A stretch of 64,000 nucleotides of DNA, from the NCBI RefSeq assembly GCF_019112545.1, contig NW_025064884.1, forward strand, positions 1,562,032-1,626,031. Direction: 5' to 3'. A model generated the notes under the pieces. The model did no database searches. It worked only from the letters and a program-made list of their open reading frames with translations, and was not told the origin of the DNA. Made by a program: the position numbers and the translations under genes. Positions 45,843-56,602 of the stretch are shown piece by piece; positions within the stretch are counted from its first letter, which is position 1, and each line of letters opens with the position of its first letter. The DNA is from Guyanagaster necrorhizus. Its lineage: Eukaryota > Basidiomycota > Agaricomycetes > Agaricales > Physalacriaceae.

Positions 45843-46656
45843 TCATTGAGGCCGGTAGCAGACTGTGAAGATGCCAAACTTGCGCTCCAGGTTTTTGACC
45901 AGCTTCCGGATCCGTTCCCTTCTTTGTGCTGCTTTCCAAAATTGAAGAGCCTGAGAATAACACTTGACACCAACAAAAGGGCCTAACTCCGATGCCTTCT
46001 TTTCGTCCCTCTCTTCCTTTTTCGTCTTTTCTTCCTGACGACTCACTCAATATTGGCCTCCTTTTGTAGTCCTTTAGTTCATTTCTTTCCGCTTCCCGAA
46101 ACGTAGTCTTCATATCTTTGGCTAGACCGATTTGGCCAATAATCAGGGCGAAGCGATCACCGCCAAATATAGTGATAAATACCTCTTCTGAGTAGAAGTA
46201 GCCTCCTCCTGGAGCACTCTCCTTCGCACCGAACTCGTTGTACTCCTTCCACAACTGAAAAAAAACTTGAGGCAAGTCAGAGTATGATTTAAACAAGATG
46301 GCGTACTTGATCGTCAGAAAGGGTTTGATACCAATATTAATTTCTTTGAAACCCTCTTTGTCATTAGGATCGTAGCAAGAGTCCTGGAAGAAAGCAGACG
46401 TGTTAAACGCGTTAAAAGTAATTCTGCCGATGAAGGATAAACCTTCTTTATATCATCCGTCGTAACAGTCACCGCGACGCCGAATATATCGGGTACTTAA
46501 GTGGGGTAGAATGCATGAGATAGTATCATTCGACGGATCTGTAGAAGGATTCGAGGCCGGGGCTGCAGTGTAGGTACAGTAAATTCGAGATGTGCGCCGT
46601 ACTCCTAGCAGTTCATTTTGGATGTAGGGCAATACGAGCATAAAAGGAAGCGACAT
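45843..46656 (-). pseudogene. Unrecognised gene, probably frameshifted
   Basis: A possible N-terminal exon starts at 46656 (MSLPFMLVLPYIQNELLG). DIFGVAVTVTTDDIKK follows, then a 54-bp GT-AG intron (about 46388-46441). The next exon reads EGFKEINIGIKPFLTIKY and SAPGGGYFYSEEVFITIFGG, then DRFALIIGQIGLAKDMKTTF. Near 46050, at the repeated GTGAGTGAG, the frame must shift by one base to continue into ASELGPFVGVKCYSQALQFW. RRERIRKLVKNLERKFGIF and the stop at 45843 follow. The shift suggests a recently broken gene, or a sequencing error. The protein is soluble and charged at its C-terminus. I do not recognise the family. Confidence 0.45.
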
Positions 46657-47286
46657 CGCAGGAGGAATTGCTGTGTGGCTGTGTCACTACCTTTGCGGGT
46701 ATTGCCGACTACCTGCAAACTTGTGAAGTCACTGCAGCATTTTTCCAACTGTTTTTCTTATCACTGTTAAATTTTTTTCAGGTTTCTGAAAAGTTGTCTC
46801 TCAAAAATCACCTGGAGTTGAAATGTCTTTAACTCAGACTACTTTCTCCAGCAGGCAGACACAAAACCAAGAGAACCATGGTACTAAAAGTAATCATAAG
46901 CAGTGATGTGAGTGGCAGCATGATAATTCATTGATGAGCGAACAGTACTAGTACTGGTGAATGCTCCTTATACCTTCTTGTATGATTTTCCATGGGTTAG
47001 TATGAGAGGGACAAAGTGTGGATGAATGTGGCTCTAATTGAAAACATGGTACAAAGTTGCAAGTGATCATAGTAATAGAGCCAATTCTAAGCCAGATACT
47101 TTGTAGGTGTGCAAGCAGGAATGTATGCCTCAAACGAACCCACATATTGTGAAGGCTGGCTGCACTACTCTGGGATCAGCACTGAAAAAAAGGATCACAA
47201 TTGACTTGATATTCCAAAGACTGGAATTGAACCCAAAGCTTCTTACATCATGCACTATTCATGAGAGACATGATGCTAGCTATTAT
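46657..47286. other. Transition to CpG-poor DNA; no gene
   Basis: CG sites vanish after about 46715. No gene seen. The stretch leads into the Copia-2 LTR. Confidence 0.45.
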
Positions 47287-47489
47287 TGTTGTGAGACAAT
47301 ACAAGTACCTGATGTCAACCTTATATAAGCATAGACAGTTTTGTCCTGAGTCAATGGTCAATTACCTTTAAGCAATTGACCATCATACTCAGGTAAGTAG
47401 TAGTTATATATACCTCAGCCTTTAAGCAATTGACTGTCATACTCAGTCTGGCCTATTATCCACTGTGAGAAAGTAACCTGCCTGCAACA
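47287..47489 (+). repeat. Probable Copia-2 5' LTR
   Basis: A 203-bp stretch from TGTTGTGAG to CCTGCAACA, containing TATATAAGC near 47322 and directly followed by the primer site GGTTATGAGCC. The 3' partner is outside the window, so the left edge is inferred. Confidence 0.55.
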
Positions 47490-47501
47490 GGTTATGAGCC
47501 T
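47490..47501 (+). other. Copia-2 primer-binding site (half tRNA-iMet type)
   Basis: GGTTATGAGCC immediately after the LTR complements the initiator tRNA anticodon stem-loop (GGCUCAUAACC), as in Copia-1. Confidence 0.6.
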
Positions 47502-47605
47502 TATGCTTTAAGGCCTACTTCATTTTTTTTTCTTTATATCTTGCTTGTGCCCTGCTATCTCTTTATCAGTTATTTTACTACTGAAACAATATCACCACAT
47601 ACATC

Positions 47606-48492
47606 ATGCCATCCTTTGACACAATCAAGAAAGGCTTCAACAACCTAAATGCCTTCAATTATAGTGAGTGGGAAGAAAACATGTTGGCCCTACTCAAAAC
47701 TCACTGTGAGTATCTTATCACTATTGGCCATGATCCTGAACCAGAGTTTGCAGACTCCAAGAAGCCAATATACCAGAAGAAGAAGGACTGGAAGGACTGG
47801 AAGGAGACTCAGGTATCAGCTGCTGGCACAATCTACCTCTGCCTTGATGAATCCCAGAAGACTCATGTCAAAAGCTGTCTTGATGATCCAGAGAGGATGT
47901 GAGACACATTAAAGGCACACCATCAGCAAAGAAAACTGGTGACTCAATTTGTAGCCTATGACAGCTTCTTCAATCTCAAGAAGGAGACAGAAGAATCACT
48001 TCCAGACCTTGCCAGTCAGGACACTCAAATCATGAGTTGTATCCATGCTCTGTGTCCTGCTCATTTTGGCCTCCAGCAGTTAGAAGAAGAGCTTCTTGTT
48101 ATGGCTCTGATTTATGCACTCTCTCAGCCTGAATTTGGAAACTTTGTCACATCACTACTCCTTTTCTCTGATAAACTCACTCTCAAAGGACTCTGCACTG
48201 CATTTTACAATGAAGAAAACAATCAGAAGCTATGTGCTGGTAATCCAGCAGTCTCTGTCACTCTCAAAGCCACATCTTTCCATTCAGCCACAAATCTGGC
48301 TATCAATGCTACTGCAAAATGTGGATGATGCCTTCATGAGAATCATGCAGAAGAAGAATGTATAACCAAGAAGCTTTCACTTAAATGGGACCATGAACAT
48401 GCTGCTGACCATACTGCCAGAATGCATCATTACAAGAGGGCTGAAAAGAAGGATTCAGAAGCTGCTAACTCTGCCAAGACAAAGAAGAAGAC
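47606..48492 (+). pseudogene. Copia-2 Gag with CCHC knuckle, interrupted by Gypsy-B
   Basis: The frame begins MPSFDTIKKGFNNLNAFNYS (47606), with WKDWKETQVSAAGTIYLCLD further on, a UBN2-like Gag. A TGA after DDPERM (47900) breaks it, then it continues to LPDLASQD and LLVMALIYALSQPEFGNF. The nucleocapsid knuckle near 48318-48360 reads CG-stop-CLHENHAEEEC, that is CX2CX4HX4C with a TGA inside. The frame runs into KTKKKT at the Gypsy-B insertion. The stops fit CGA decay. Confidence 0.8.
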
Positions 48493-48940
48493 TGTTATGA
48501 TTTTCCTATTTTTCCTCTTTTTCTTATTGTCTTTATCCCTATTCACGCTTAGTCAGAATGGGCATGAGATGGTGTGAAAGCTTAGTCAGCACAACTAGCT
48601 TGATCACCAAGTCATCGTGACAGCCAAGTCTAATGACAACACAATCGCCCTTTTATGTACAGTTTCGATGCTCAAGGACAACAGGCACCATGGACACAGA
48701 CAGACATAATAAGTAGTGATATAATTAGGACTACCTGTATAGTATTTAAGGACTGATGCTCTTGCTGGAGAACCCCAGCTTCGAGCTAAAGTTTATACAC
48801 ACCTTTCTATCTTGAGTCTATATCTGACCTTGGGTCACACCTCACAGATATACAAAGAAGTGAACTCAGGTGATTCCTCGAAGTGCAAAGGAACATCTGT
48901 TTATCATGTGTATCTGTCTACGTGACAACTGGGCCTAACA
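48493..48940 (+). repeat. Gypsy-B 5' LTR
   Basis: 448 bp, TGTTATGA...GGCCTAACA. A TATTTAAGG box lies near 48743-48751 and AGCTTCGAGCTAA, the predicted transcript start, at 48777-48789. Confidence 0.95.
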
Positions 48941-48941
48941 A

Positions 48942-48954
48942 TTAGCTCAAAGCT
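48942..48954 (+). other. Gypsy-B self-primer binding site
   Basis: TTAGCTCAAAGCT adjacent to the LTR complements AGCTTCGAGCTAA at 48777-48789 except at one base, which is a CG to CA change. The sister element keeps the perfect match. Confidence 0.7.
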
Positions 48955-48996
48955 TTCACCTTCTCTTTCTCAAGCCTAATTGTGCTGAGAAACCGA

Positions 48997-50510
48997 ATGC
49001 CTTCAGCAACAACCGCCGACCTAAATCACGACTTCTTTGAGCTTATCACTTTCATCATAGGAACCTTGCTCGGACTTCTAGCCATCATCACCCTCTGCCG
49101 AGGACGACAATCAGTAACAGCTTGGATAGTCAGGCACTACCAAGCGTTCCAGCAGATTCAACAAATTCTACGCAATGTAACCCCCGACTTTCCTTTCTAT
49201 GACATCCCTCCTTCCGCCAGAACATCCTTCTTCCCACAAGGGGGACCCTTATCAGAAACTGGGAATAACAACTTGAATTCGGGGAGCCTTCACGAGGAAG
49301 AAGGACCCCAACACCCCCCTTGATGAAACAGCTGAAACCACCACCCTGCTCTCACAGGGTTCCAGAACCTGTGGACAATGAATGTCATTCAGAAGCCCGC
49401 AGAGATCCCTGACCACATCGCTCCAATCGCCTCCCCCGAGCATTCTGCCTCCCCAATTCCCTCAGGAATTAGAAACCATGCTTGGGACTCCCTTGATGCC
49501 GCTCGGATGGCTGCGAGACCCCACGAAAGTCCCAACTCTCCCCAGAACCCCCCTAAGACCCCCACCGAGCCCAACTCCGGCTCCAGCCAGTCCGTCAGTA
49601 GGCTGGGGATCGATGACCCACATGGAAGGACCATCCACCCCGACTATGCGAACGTAGAAATTGCCATCTCTGTGGCAGGGGATCCCTACTGATACCTCCA
49701 TGTGGGTAGCGAACCCGAGGTTGGAACAGCCAGTGAAAGAGAGAGAGCTGTGCGAGACAGAATCATACACCAAATATTCCCAGACTGGGATCTTACCGTT
49801 CCCTTCAATTATGATGAGGCGGTACAGCAGCAGCAGCAGAACCAGAACCGAGAAGAAGAGATTAGGTGGACTCAGGAAGAGCTCGCCAACTATGTATGAG
49901 AAGAGGCCTGAGAGCAGTACGAGGCCGCAGAGTACGACAGGCAAGGGAGAGCACGAAGGAGAAGGGAGGAAGCCAAGAGACTGGGGTCAGCTTCCCCCAG
50001 TGGGTACAGGCTCTGCACCGACTCAGGATCACCCTTCAGAGAACCCAACTCAGAAGACGACCCATGGACAGGACCTGCCAGCATTGTCAGCTGGAATGAG
50101 GCCATCAGACGAGGAAGAGCAGAGGAACCTCGACCTCCCACCCCCGAATATCCTGCCCGCACCGATACTATCTCCTCAGATGCCGACTCTATCCTCGGGG
50201 CCTACAGGCTCCAAGTACCCGACAATGCCCACATCTCTGACAGGGCTCTCCAGCGATTCTTGGGCAGCAGAGTCGCTCGACAGTTCCTTAATCTCGAGTT
50301 CCAATGACACTTCAGCCTCTATAGCTGAGAACTGGAGGAGATGAGAGTGCATGGCGGGACGCGATACAGCCGCCTCAGGAGCCCTCCCATTGCTCGGACC
50401 AGCGATCAAGGGGACGCCGGACCCAGCACTCAAGTCAATGGAAGGGTCCCCAATGACCCTTTGACCAGTCGTGCTGCCCATCTATGACCAGCCTGTCCAT
50501 TCTCTCCCCG
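48997..50510 (+). pseudogene. Gypsy-B accessory ORF with N-terminal membrane segment
   Basis: Counterpart of the frame at 29430-30942. It starts at ATG 48997 (MPSATTADLNHDFFELI) with a hydrophobic run LITFIIGTLLGLLAIITLC and a charged segment QFLNLEF-type near its end. Conserved blocks shared with Gypsy-A are PDFPFYDIPPSARTSFFPQG, IFPDWDLTVPFNYDEAVQQQ and SSDADSILGAYRLQVPDN. ALQRFLGSRVARQFLN is also shared. TGA stops (after QHPP, GDPY, NYV and EFQ) interrupt it; the sister copy has sense codons at several of these. An unrecognised protein, possibly membrane-bound. Confidence 0.65.
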
Positions 50511-52240
50511 AGGAAGGGGACAGCGGGGATGAGAGCGATGAGGAGGACGACAAGGACAGTGATGACCTATACCTACAACAGATGGAGCGAGCAGGGGAGG
50601 ACACCGATGAAGAAGCCTTAAGGGAAGAAGTGGAAAGGACAAGGAATAAGGAGTACTAGGAGCTGTATGAGCAGGGGAGGAACTTTTTATGGCAAGACAT
50701 GTGCTGGCAAGCGACGTCACTAGGACTGGAATATTGGTATGCGGAAGAAACTGAAAAAAGAAGAATTTTGCAGTATGCCGCGACAGAATATGCATGGAAG
50801 GAATATGGCTTGCGGCATCCAGAGGACCCACTCGCACCGATACCCCTGTATCAATCCCCCAACAAGCTGAGGGCACCGGCACCAATGCCGCGCACCCCTC
50901 CCATACCCCTGAAACGAGCAATTTACACTGCTCCCTCAATCTGAAGATGGGCCGACATCAGCCCGTCAATCTGAAGCATGGCTTCACAGCTCATCCAAAC
51001 CCGAACCCGGCCGGCGTGGCACCCTGCCGAAATACAGAACCCCTAGACCAGTTGGGGAAGCCGACTTCTTGGAGGACAGCCGTCCCTGAATCAGGCGGAA
51101 TCGAGTGGGAAGGCTCCCATTCAAGACGACCCTGAGGCGGTTCACCTCGGATTCACGGTACGGGACAGAGTAATCGTCTGCATAGAAAACCCAAAAGGCA
51201 GCCCAATCACCAATGACAACTTACTGCACTTGTTCCCTGGGCCGCCTGCAGAATGAAAACAGCCGCCGTTTGATGGCTGGCCCAACCCGATGGGGGCGCT
51301 CCCACATAACGCTAATGTCCTACAATGTCACCCCAACCTCCTTCGAAAATCTCACCCTTTTAAAGGGGTCTCCGATGACATTGACCGATTTCTGGTGGAC
51401 TGCGAGCAGTATTTCAAAGTCTATGTTGGGTATATCAGGACTGACATGAACAAAGTCGCATTCGCCACCTCCTATCTGGAAGATAAGGCCAAGACATGAT
51501 GGATCCTGATTTCCCTGAACTTCCGATCCACCACTAGGGAACATTACCGATATCCCTTGTGGCTGGTCTTTAAATGCATGCTGAACGACAAGTTTATTGA
51601 CCCTGCCGTTCAAGAAGTGCATAAACAAAAGATCAAAAAATATAAGATGGGAGATAAGGCAGCCACCGATTACTTTGATGAGCTAGAGTGACTCACCAAA
51701 CTCACAGAAATCAGGGAAGACATTGCAAATGATAGAAGGATGGTAGAGGCCCTCAAGCGGGGAGTTCCCTCCTCATACCTCATGATGATCTCAGCTATGG
51801 GCATCAAAATACTGATGCCCATAGGATATGATGAATGGAAGGAAAGGATCGTCGAGATGTACAAGGAACGACAAAGGCAGAAAGTGGAAGCTTCGACCTT
51901 GCAAGAGTATGGCAAGAGAACAATGCTGCCAACCCCGAATAAGTCGGGGCAAACTGCCAGGAAATCATCGGGGACTCCTACAGCACCAAGTTACGGTACT
52001 CAGAAGACCGGGACGGGAACCACATACACCGGCACCGGAAAGCCAATGGACATCGATCGAATGAAGAAGGAGGGAAAATGTTTCAACTGTGGGCTGAAAG
52101 GCCACATGGCTAAAGACTGCCCAAAGAAGAAACGAACCCGCAAAGATATCAGAGCACAGATCGCTGAGTTGCAACAAGAAGATGAGGAACTGGAGAAGGA
52201 AACGAAGGTAGAGGAAGTAAAAGACAAGGCCGACCAGTGA
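50471..52240 (+). pseudogene. Gypsy-B Gag with CCHC knuckle
   Basis: One frame from an acidic start (EEGDSGDESDEEDDKDSDD, 50500-50560) through ATSLGLEYWYAEE and the capsid block (LLRKSHPFKGVSDDIDRFL, then YLEDKAKT). It continues to the nucleocapsid knuckle CFNCGLKGHMAKDC (about 52080-52120) and a charged tail ending at TGA 52240. Internal stops at 50657, 50942, 51497 and 51689 are mostly TGA in place of CGA or TGG codons. The frame upstream is also open (49661-50344) and separated by stops, so the true start is uncertain. Confidence 0.85.
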
Positions 52241-55200
52241 GCGACTCCACTGGATCGGCCAAAGGACTTAATGGTGTGCAGGCCCCAACCATCATACAAA
52301 CTTATGATACCTCTGTAGTTACATCGTATTCGAATATACCCCAAATGGTTAACACACACCCTAAAGCATTGCAAAACAAAACTCAAATGCCAACAGGCCG
52401 AACAAGGGCAGAGAGCCCTAAACAATGGCTCAAACCATTCAAAACCGAATGGACATGGAGGGCCATCAAGGAAGCGGTAGACAAAAGCGTAGCAAAATCC
52501 ATCCTGCATGGATGGATACACCGAGCCAGAACAGACGAAGCCACTATCAAAACCGTAGAAGAATTGAAATGGGCCGAGCGGAGTTGAGCCCTAGAGTGGC
52601 TAGACGAACTAAAGAGCGCACCGAAGTTTGTCCGACGAACCAAAACCCCCGGAAGAGACTTGATAACCAAGGCACAAATCGAAACTCTAACCAATTGAAC
52701 CACCTACTCGGTAACCACCTTGATCGACAGCAGATGTACCGGTAGTTCTATCAATCGAACCTTCGTCCAGCAGCACAAACTCCCCACCCGATCCACTGCT
52801 GCACCTATACCAGTGTACAATGCCGACAGAACAAAAAATCAAGCCAGGTTGATCACGGAGTTTGTCGAACTCCGATTAACTATCGGGGATCATTCCGAAA
52901 GGATCGACCTGGCCGTGACAGACCTCGGCACCAAGGAGTTATTCCTGGGACACGATTGGCTCATTCGACATAATCCGCTCATTAATTGGAAGACCGGACG
53001 ACTCATGTTTGCACGATGTCAATGCTGGAAAATCCCATTTGAACTGCCTGACAAAGACCTGGAGGATCGATGGGATGAGGAGATGGAAGACAGAGAAACC
53101 ATCCTGGCAGTTGACCTGCAGAGGGAGATCCACATTCGAGCAATACACCACGCCAATAATCTAGTGGCCAAGGCCAACGAGGGGAAGGAGGAGAAGACGT
53201 TTGAAGAAATGGTGCCTAAATGGGCACATGATTATCGAGACCTCTTCGAGAAAGAGAGTTTTGATGAACTCCTACGTCCAAAATCTTGGGATCATGCGAT
53301 CGAGCTAATTCCCAATGCCAACGCAAACCTAGACTGTAAAACCTACCCCCTCAGAAATCAGGAACAACAGGAACTCAACAAATTCCTGGAGGAGAATCTA
53401 TCCTCCGGATGGATTCGACCGTCGAAATCCCCCATGGCCTCCCCCTTCTTCTTTGTAAAGAAAAAGGACGGAAAGCTCCAACCGGTTCAGGATTATCAAA
53501 AATTAAACGAAATGACCATTAAAAACCGATATCCCCTGCCACTGATATCGGAGCTAATGGACAAGCTCCGAGGGGCCAAATACTATACCAAGCTCGACGT
53601 TTGTTGGGGATACAATAACGTTCGAATCAAGGAGGGGGATGAATGGAAAGCGGCATTCAGGACCAACCAGGGATTATTCGAGCCACCTGTCATGTTTTTT
53701 GGCTTAACAAACTCCCCTGCTACCTTCCAGTGGATGATGAACAATATTTTCAAGGACCTCATCACCACAGGGAAAGTCACTATCTACCTGGACGACATCC
53801 TCATCATGTCTAAAAACAAGGGAGAACACCGTGATTTAGTCCGATGGGTACTCACTCTTATGAGAAAGCACAAACTATTCCTAAAGGTGGAGAAATGTGA
53901 ATTTGAGGTATTGGAAACCAAATGCCTCAGAGTCATCATCAGGGAAGGGAGTATTCGAATGGACCCAGTCAAAGTCACAGGAGTAATGGACTGGCCAACA
54001 CCTACCAAAAAGAAGGAACTACAATCCTTCCTTGGCTTTACCAACTTCTACAGGAGGTTCATCCAAGACTATAGCAAAATCGTCCATCCAATGATGCAAC
54101 TCACCGGGAATGCCCCATGGGGGTGGGGAAATCTCCAACAACTCGCTTTTGAAAACTTGAAGCAATGACTGGCAGAAGATGTAGTCCTTGCCATACCATC
54201 CCAAGAGGGAAAATTCCGTGTTGAAGCCGACTCGAGTGAGGGGGCCATAGGTGCAGTACTATCCCAAGAACAGAATGGAAAATGGCGGCCAGTCGCCTTC
54301 CTCTCAAAAGCCTTAACCGTAACGGAATGAAATTATGAAATCTATGACAAGGAATTGCTCGCCATAATGCTTGCCCTGGAAGAATGGTGACACTACCTAG
54401 TCGGAGCTGTTGCCACCTTTGAGATCTGGATGGACCACCAGAATCTCAGGTATTTCCATCAGCCACAGAAGCTGAACTGTCGGCAAGCCCGATAGGTGAC
54501 CGAGCTCGCTCAGTACCAGTACACACTCCACCACAAAGCCGGGGTCACCAATAAAAAGGCAGACCTCCTGTCCCGTCGTGCTGATCACAATCAAGGGGAA
54601 AATGACAACACAGGAATCGTACTCTTACACCCTGAACACTTTCGCGCACTAATAATGCCAACAGAGGAAGAGATTCACGAATGCATCAGGAGTGCAACCC
54701 GGGATGCACATCAATGGGACCAGAGGATTGCCGCTTCGCTTAATCATGAAAGGGGAATGACAAAGGAAGGAGGGATGATTCGATATGACGGAAGGATCTA
54801 TGTCCCATGAGTCCAAAGCCTATGTGGGGAAATCGTCATGACATGCCACGATCATGCAACAGCAGGACACCCAGGCATCGCCAAAACTAAAGAACTTGTC
54901 CTCAGGAATTATTGGTGGCCCAAACTCAGCAATGACATCACCACCTATGTCAGGGCCTGCAAAACGTGCCAGAGGGGGAAAGCATCTACACAGTCCAAAG
55001 CAGTCCCACTACATCCAAATGAAATACCCTCACAGCCGTGGACCCACATCTCCGTGGACATAATCACTGGGTTACCAGATTGCAATGGCTATGATACAAT
55101 CCTTGTCATCGTGGATCGGTTTTCTAAAACAATCATTCTGGTCACATGTTCGACGGAATTAACATCTGAAGGGTGGGCCAAGATCCTATGAAATGAGGTA

Positions 55201-56115
55201 TATGCCAAATATGGAATGCCTCAAGTTGTCATCTCAGATCGGGAACCACAATTTGTTTCAAAATTCCTCGACGATCTATATCACTTGTTGCACATCAGGC
55301 GAAACGCATCCACTGCTTATCACCCACAAACCAACGGACAGACGGAACATGCAAACCAAGAAGTCAAAAAATATCTCCGACTATTCATCAATTATCGTCA
55401 AGACGATTGGGTAGAATGGCTGGCACTAGCCACCTTTCAACACAACAATCGGATACACTCTGCCATGGGAAAGACACCATTCTTTGTCAACTATGGCCGA
55501 CACCCGTTTGTCACCCAAACAGACTGCTATAAAACAACAACCCCCACTTCTAGGGACTTCACTACCATCATGGACAATATCCATGCGGAGACAAAAAGAG
55601 CACTCAAAAAGGCTGCATTGACAATGAAAAGACAATATGACAAACATCGCTGACCCTCACACGATTACTAAGTCAATGATAAAGTCTGGCTTGATACAAT
55701 GAATCTACATCTACTGCGTCCTAAATGAAAACTCACCGATAAACGGACCGGTCCCTTTCCAATATTAGTGAAGGTTGGAGTAGCCGCCTACAAGCTCCGC
55801 CTTCCCGCTACCTGGAAGGTCTATGACGTGTTCAACAAATCTCTATTATCCCCATACGTTACCCCAGCCTTCCCAAATCAGACTCAACCTCCACCCCCAC
55901 CACCCGACCTCATCGATGATGAGGAACACTATGAAATTGACCAGGTTCTAAACCACAGACTTAGGAACGTCAAAGCCTGTGGTGGGGGAACAACTTCAAT
56001 GGTCGACTATCTCGTCAGTTGGAAAGGATATGGACCTGAATCAAACCAGTGGATAAATGAAAAGTACATGAATGCCGACGATGCCATACATGAATATGAA
56101 CTATCCCTTAATTAA
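52237..56115 (+). pseudogene. Gypsy-B Pol with chromodomain, nonsense codons and a mutated protease
   Basis: All domains are in one frame, -1 to Gag with a 4-base overlap. Protease reads LIDSRCTGSS near 52722, where Gypsy-A has DSG; the change GGA to AGA is a CG transition and destroys the active-site triad. RT (53270-54000) has YLDD at 53784-53795. RNase H (54180-54560) has EADSSEGAIGAVLSQEQ. The integrase zinc part shows HDHATAGHPG and CKTCQ (54850-54975). The core (55040-55420) reads SVDIITGLPD and then YHPQTNGQTE, and a chromodomain (55930-56100) ends in ELSLN. Stops such as those at 52698, 54166, 54390 and 55189 are largely TGA or TAG. Confidence 0.92.
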
Positions 56116-56149
56116 AGCCATCGGGACGATGGTCTTAAGTGGGGGGTAA

Positions 56150-56597
56150 TGTTATGATTTTCCTATTTTTTCTCTTTTTCTTATCGTCTTTATCCCTATT
56201 CACGCTTAGTCAGAATGGGCACAAGATGGTGTGAAAGCTTAGTCAGCACAACTAGCTTGATCACCAAGTCATCGCGACAGCCAAGTCCAACGACAACACA
56301 ATCGCCCTTTTATGTACAGTTTCGATGCTCAAGGACAATGGGCACCATGGACACAGACAGACATAATAAGTAGTGATATAATTAGGACTACCTGTATAGT
56401 ATTTAAGGACTGACGCTCTTGCTGGAGAACCTCAGCTTCGAGCTAAAGTTTATACACACCTTTCTACCTCGAGTCTATATCTGACCTTGGGTCACACCTC
56501 ACAGATATACAAAGAAGTGAACTCGGGTGATTCCTCGAAGTGTGAAGGAACATCTGTTTATCACGTGTATCTGTCTATGTGACAACTGGGCCTAACA
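56150..56597 (+). repeat. Gypsy-B 3' LTR
   Basis: 448 bp, preceded by the polypurine tract AAGTGGGGGGTAA and followed by AAGAC. Confidence 0.95.
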
Positions 56598-56602
56598 AAG
56601 AC

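Larger units (their letters stand above)
48493..56597 (+). mobile_element. Gypsy-B: complete self-primed chromodomain gypsy element inside Copia-2
   Basis: An 8105-bp element with 448-bp LTRs (48493-48940 and 56150-56597) and target duplication AAGAC (48488-48492 and 56598-56602). It has the same layout as Gypsy-A: accessory membrane ORF, Gag, Pol in the -1 frame, chromodomain. Its two LTRs differ at about 18 positions, nearly all CG-type transitions. It is a sister element of Gypsy-A and Gypsy-1. Confidence 0.96.

Noticed and set aside
47340..47450. Repeated TTTAAGCAATTGAC(C/T)(A/G)TCATACTCAG as a CRISPR-like or regulatory array
   Set aside because: Only two copies inside the probable Copia-2 LTR; a short internal LTR repeat explains them.
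48997..49320. Accessory ORF as a retroviral envelope gene
   Set aside because: It lies before Gag rather than after Pol, has a single N-terminal hydrophobic segment, and shows no signal peptide plus C-terminal anchor arrangement.
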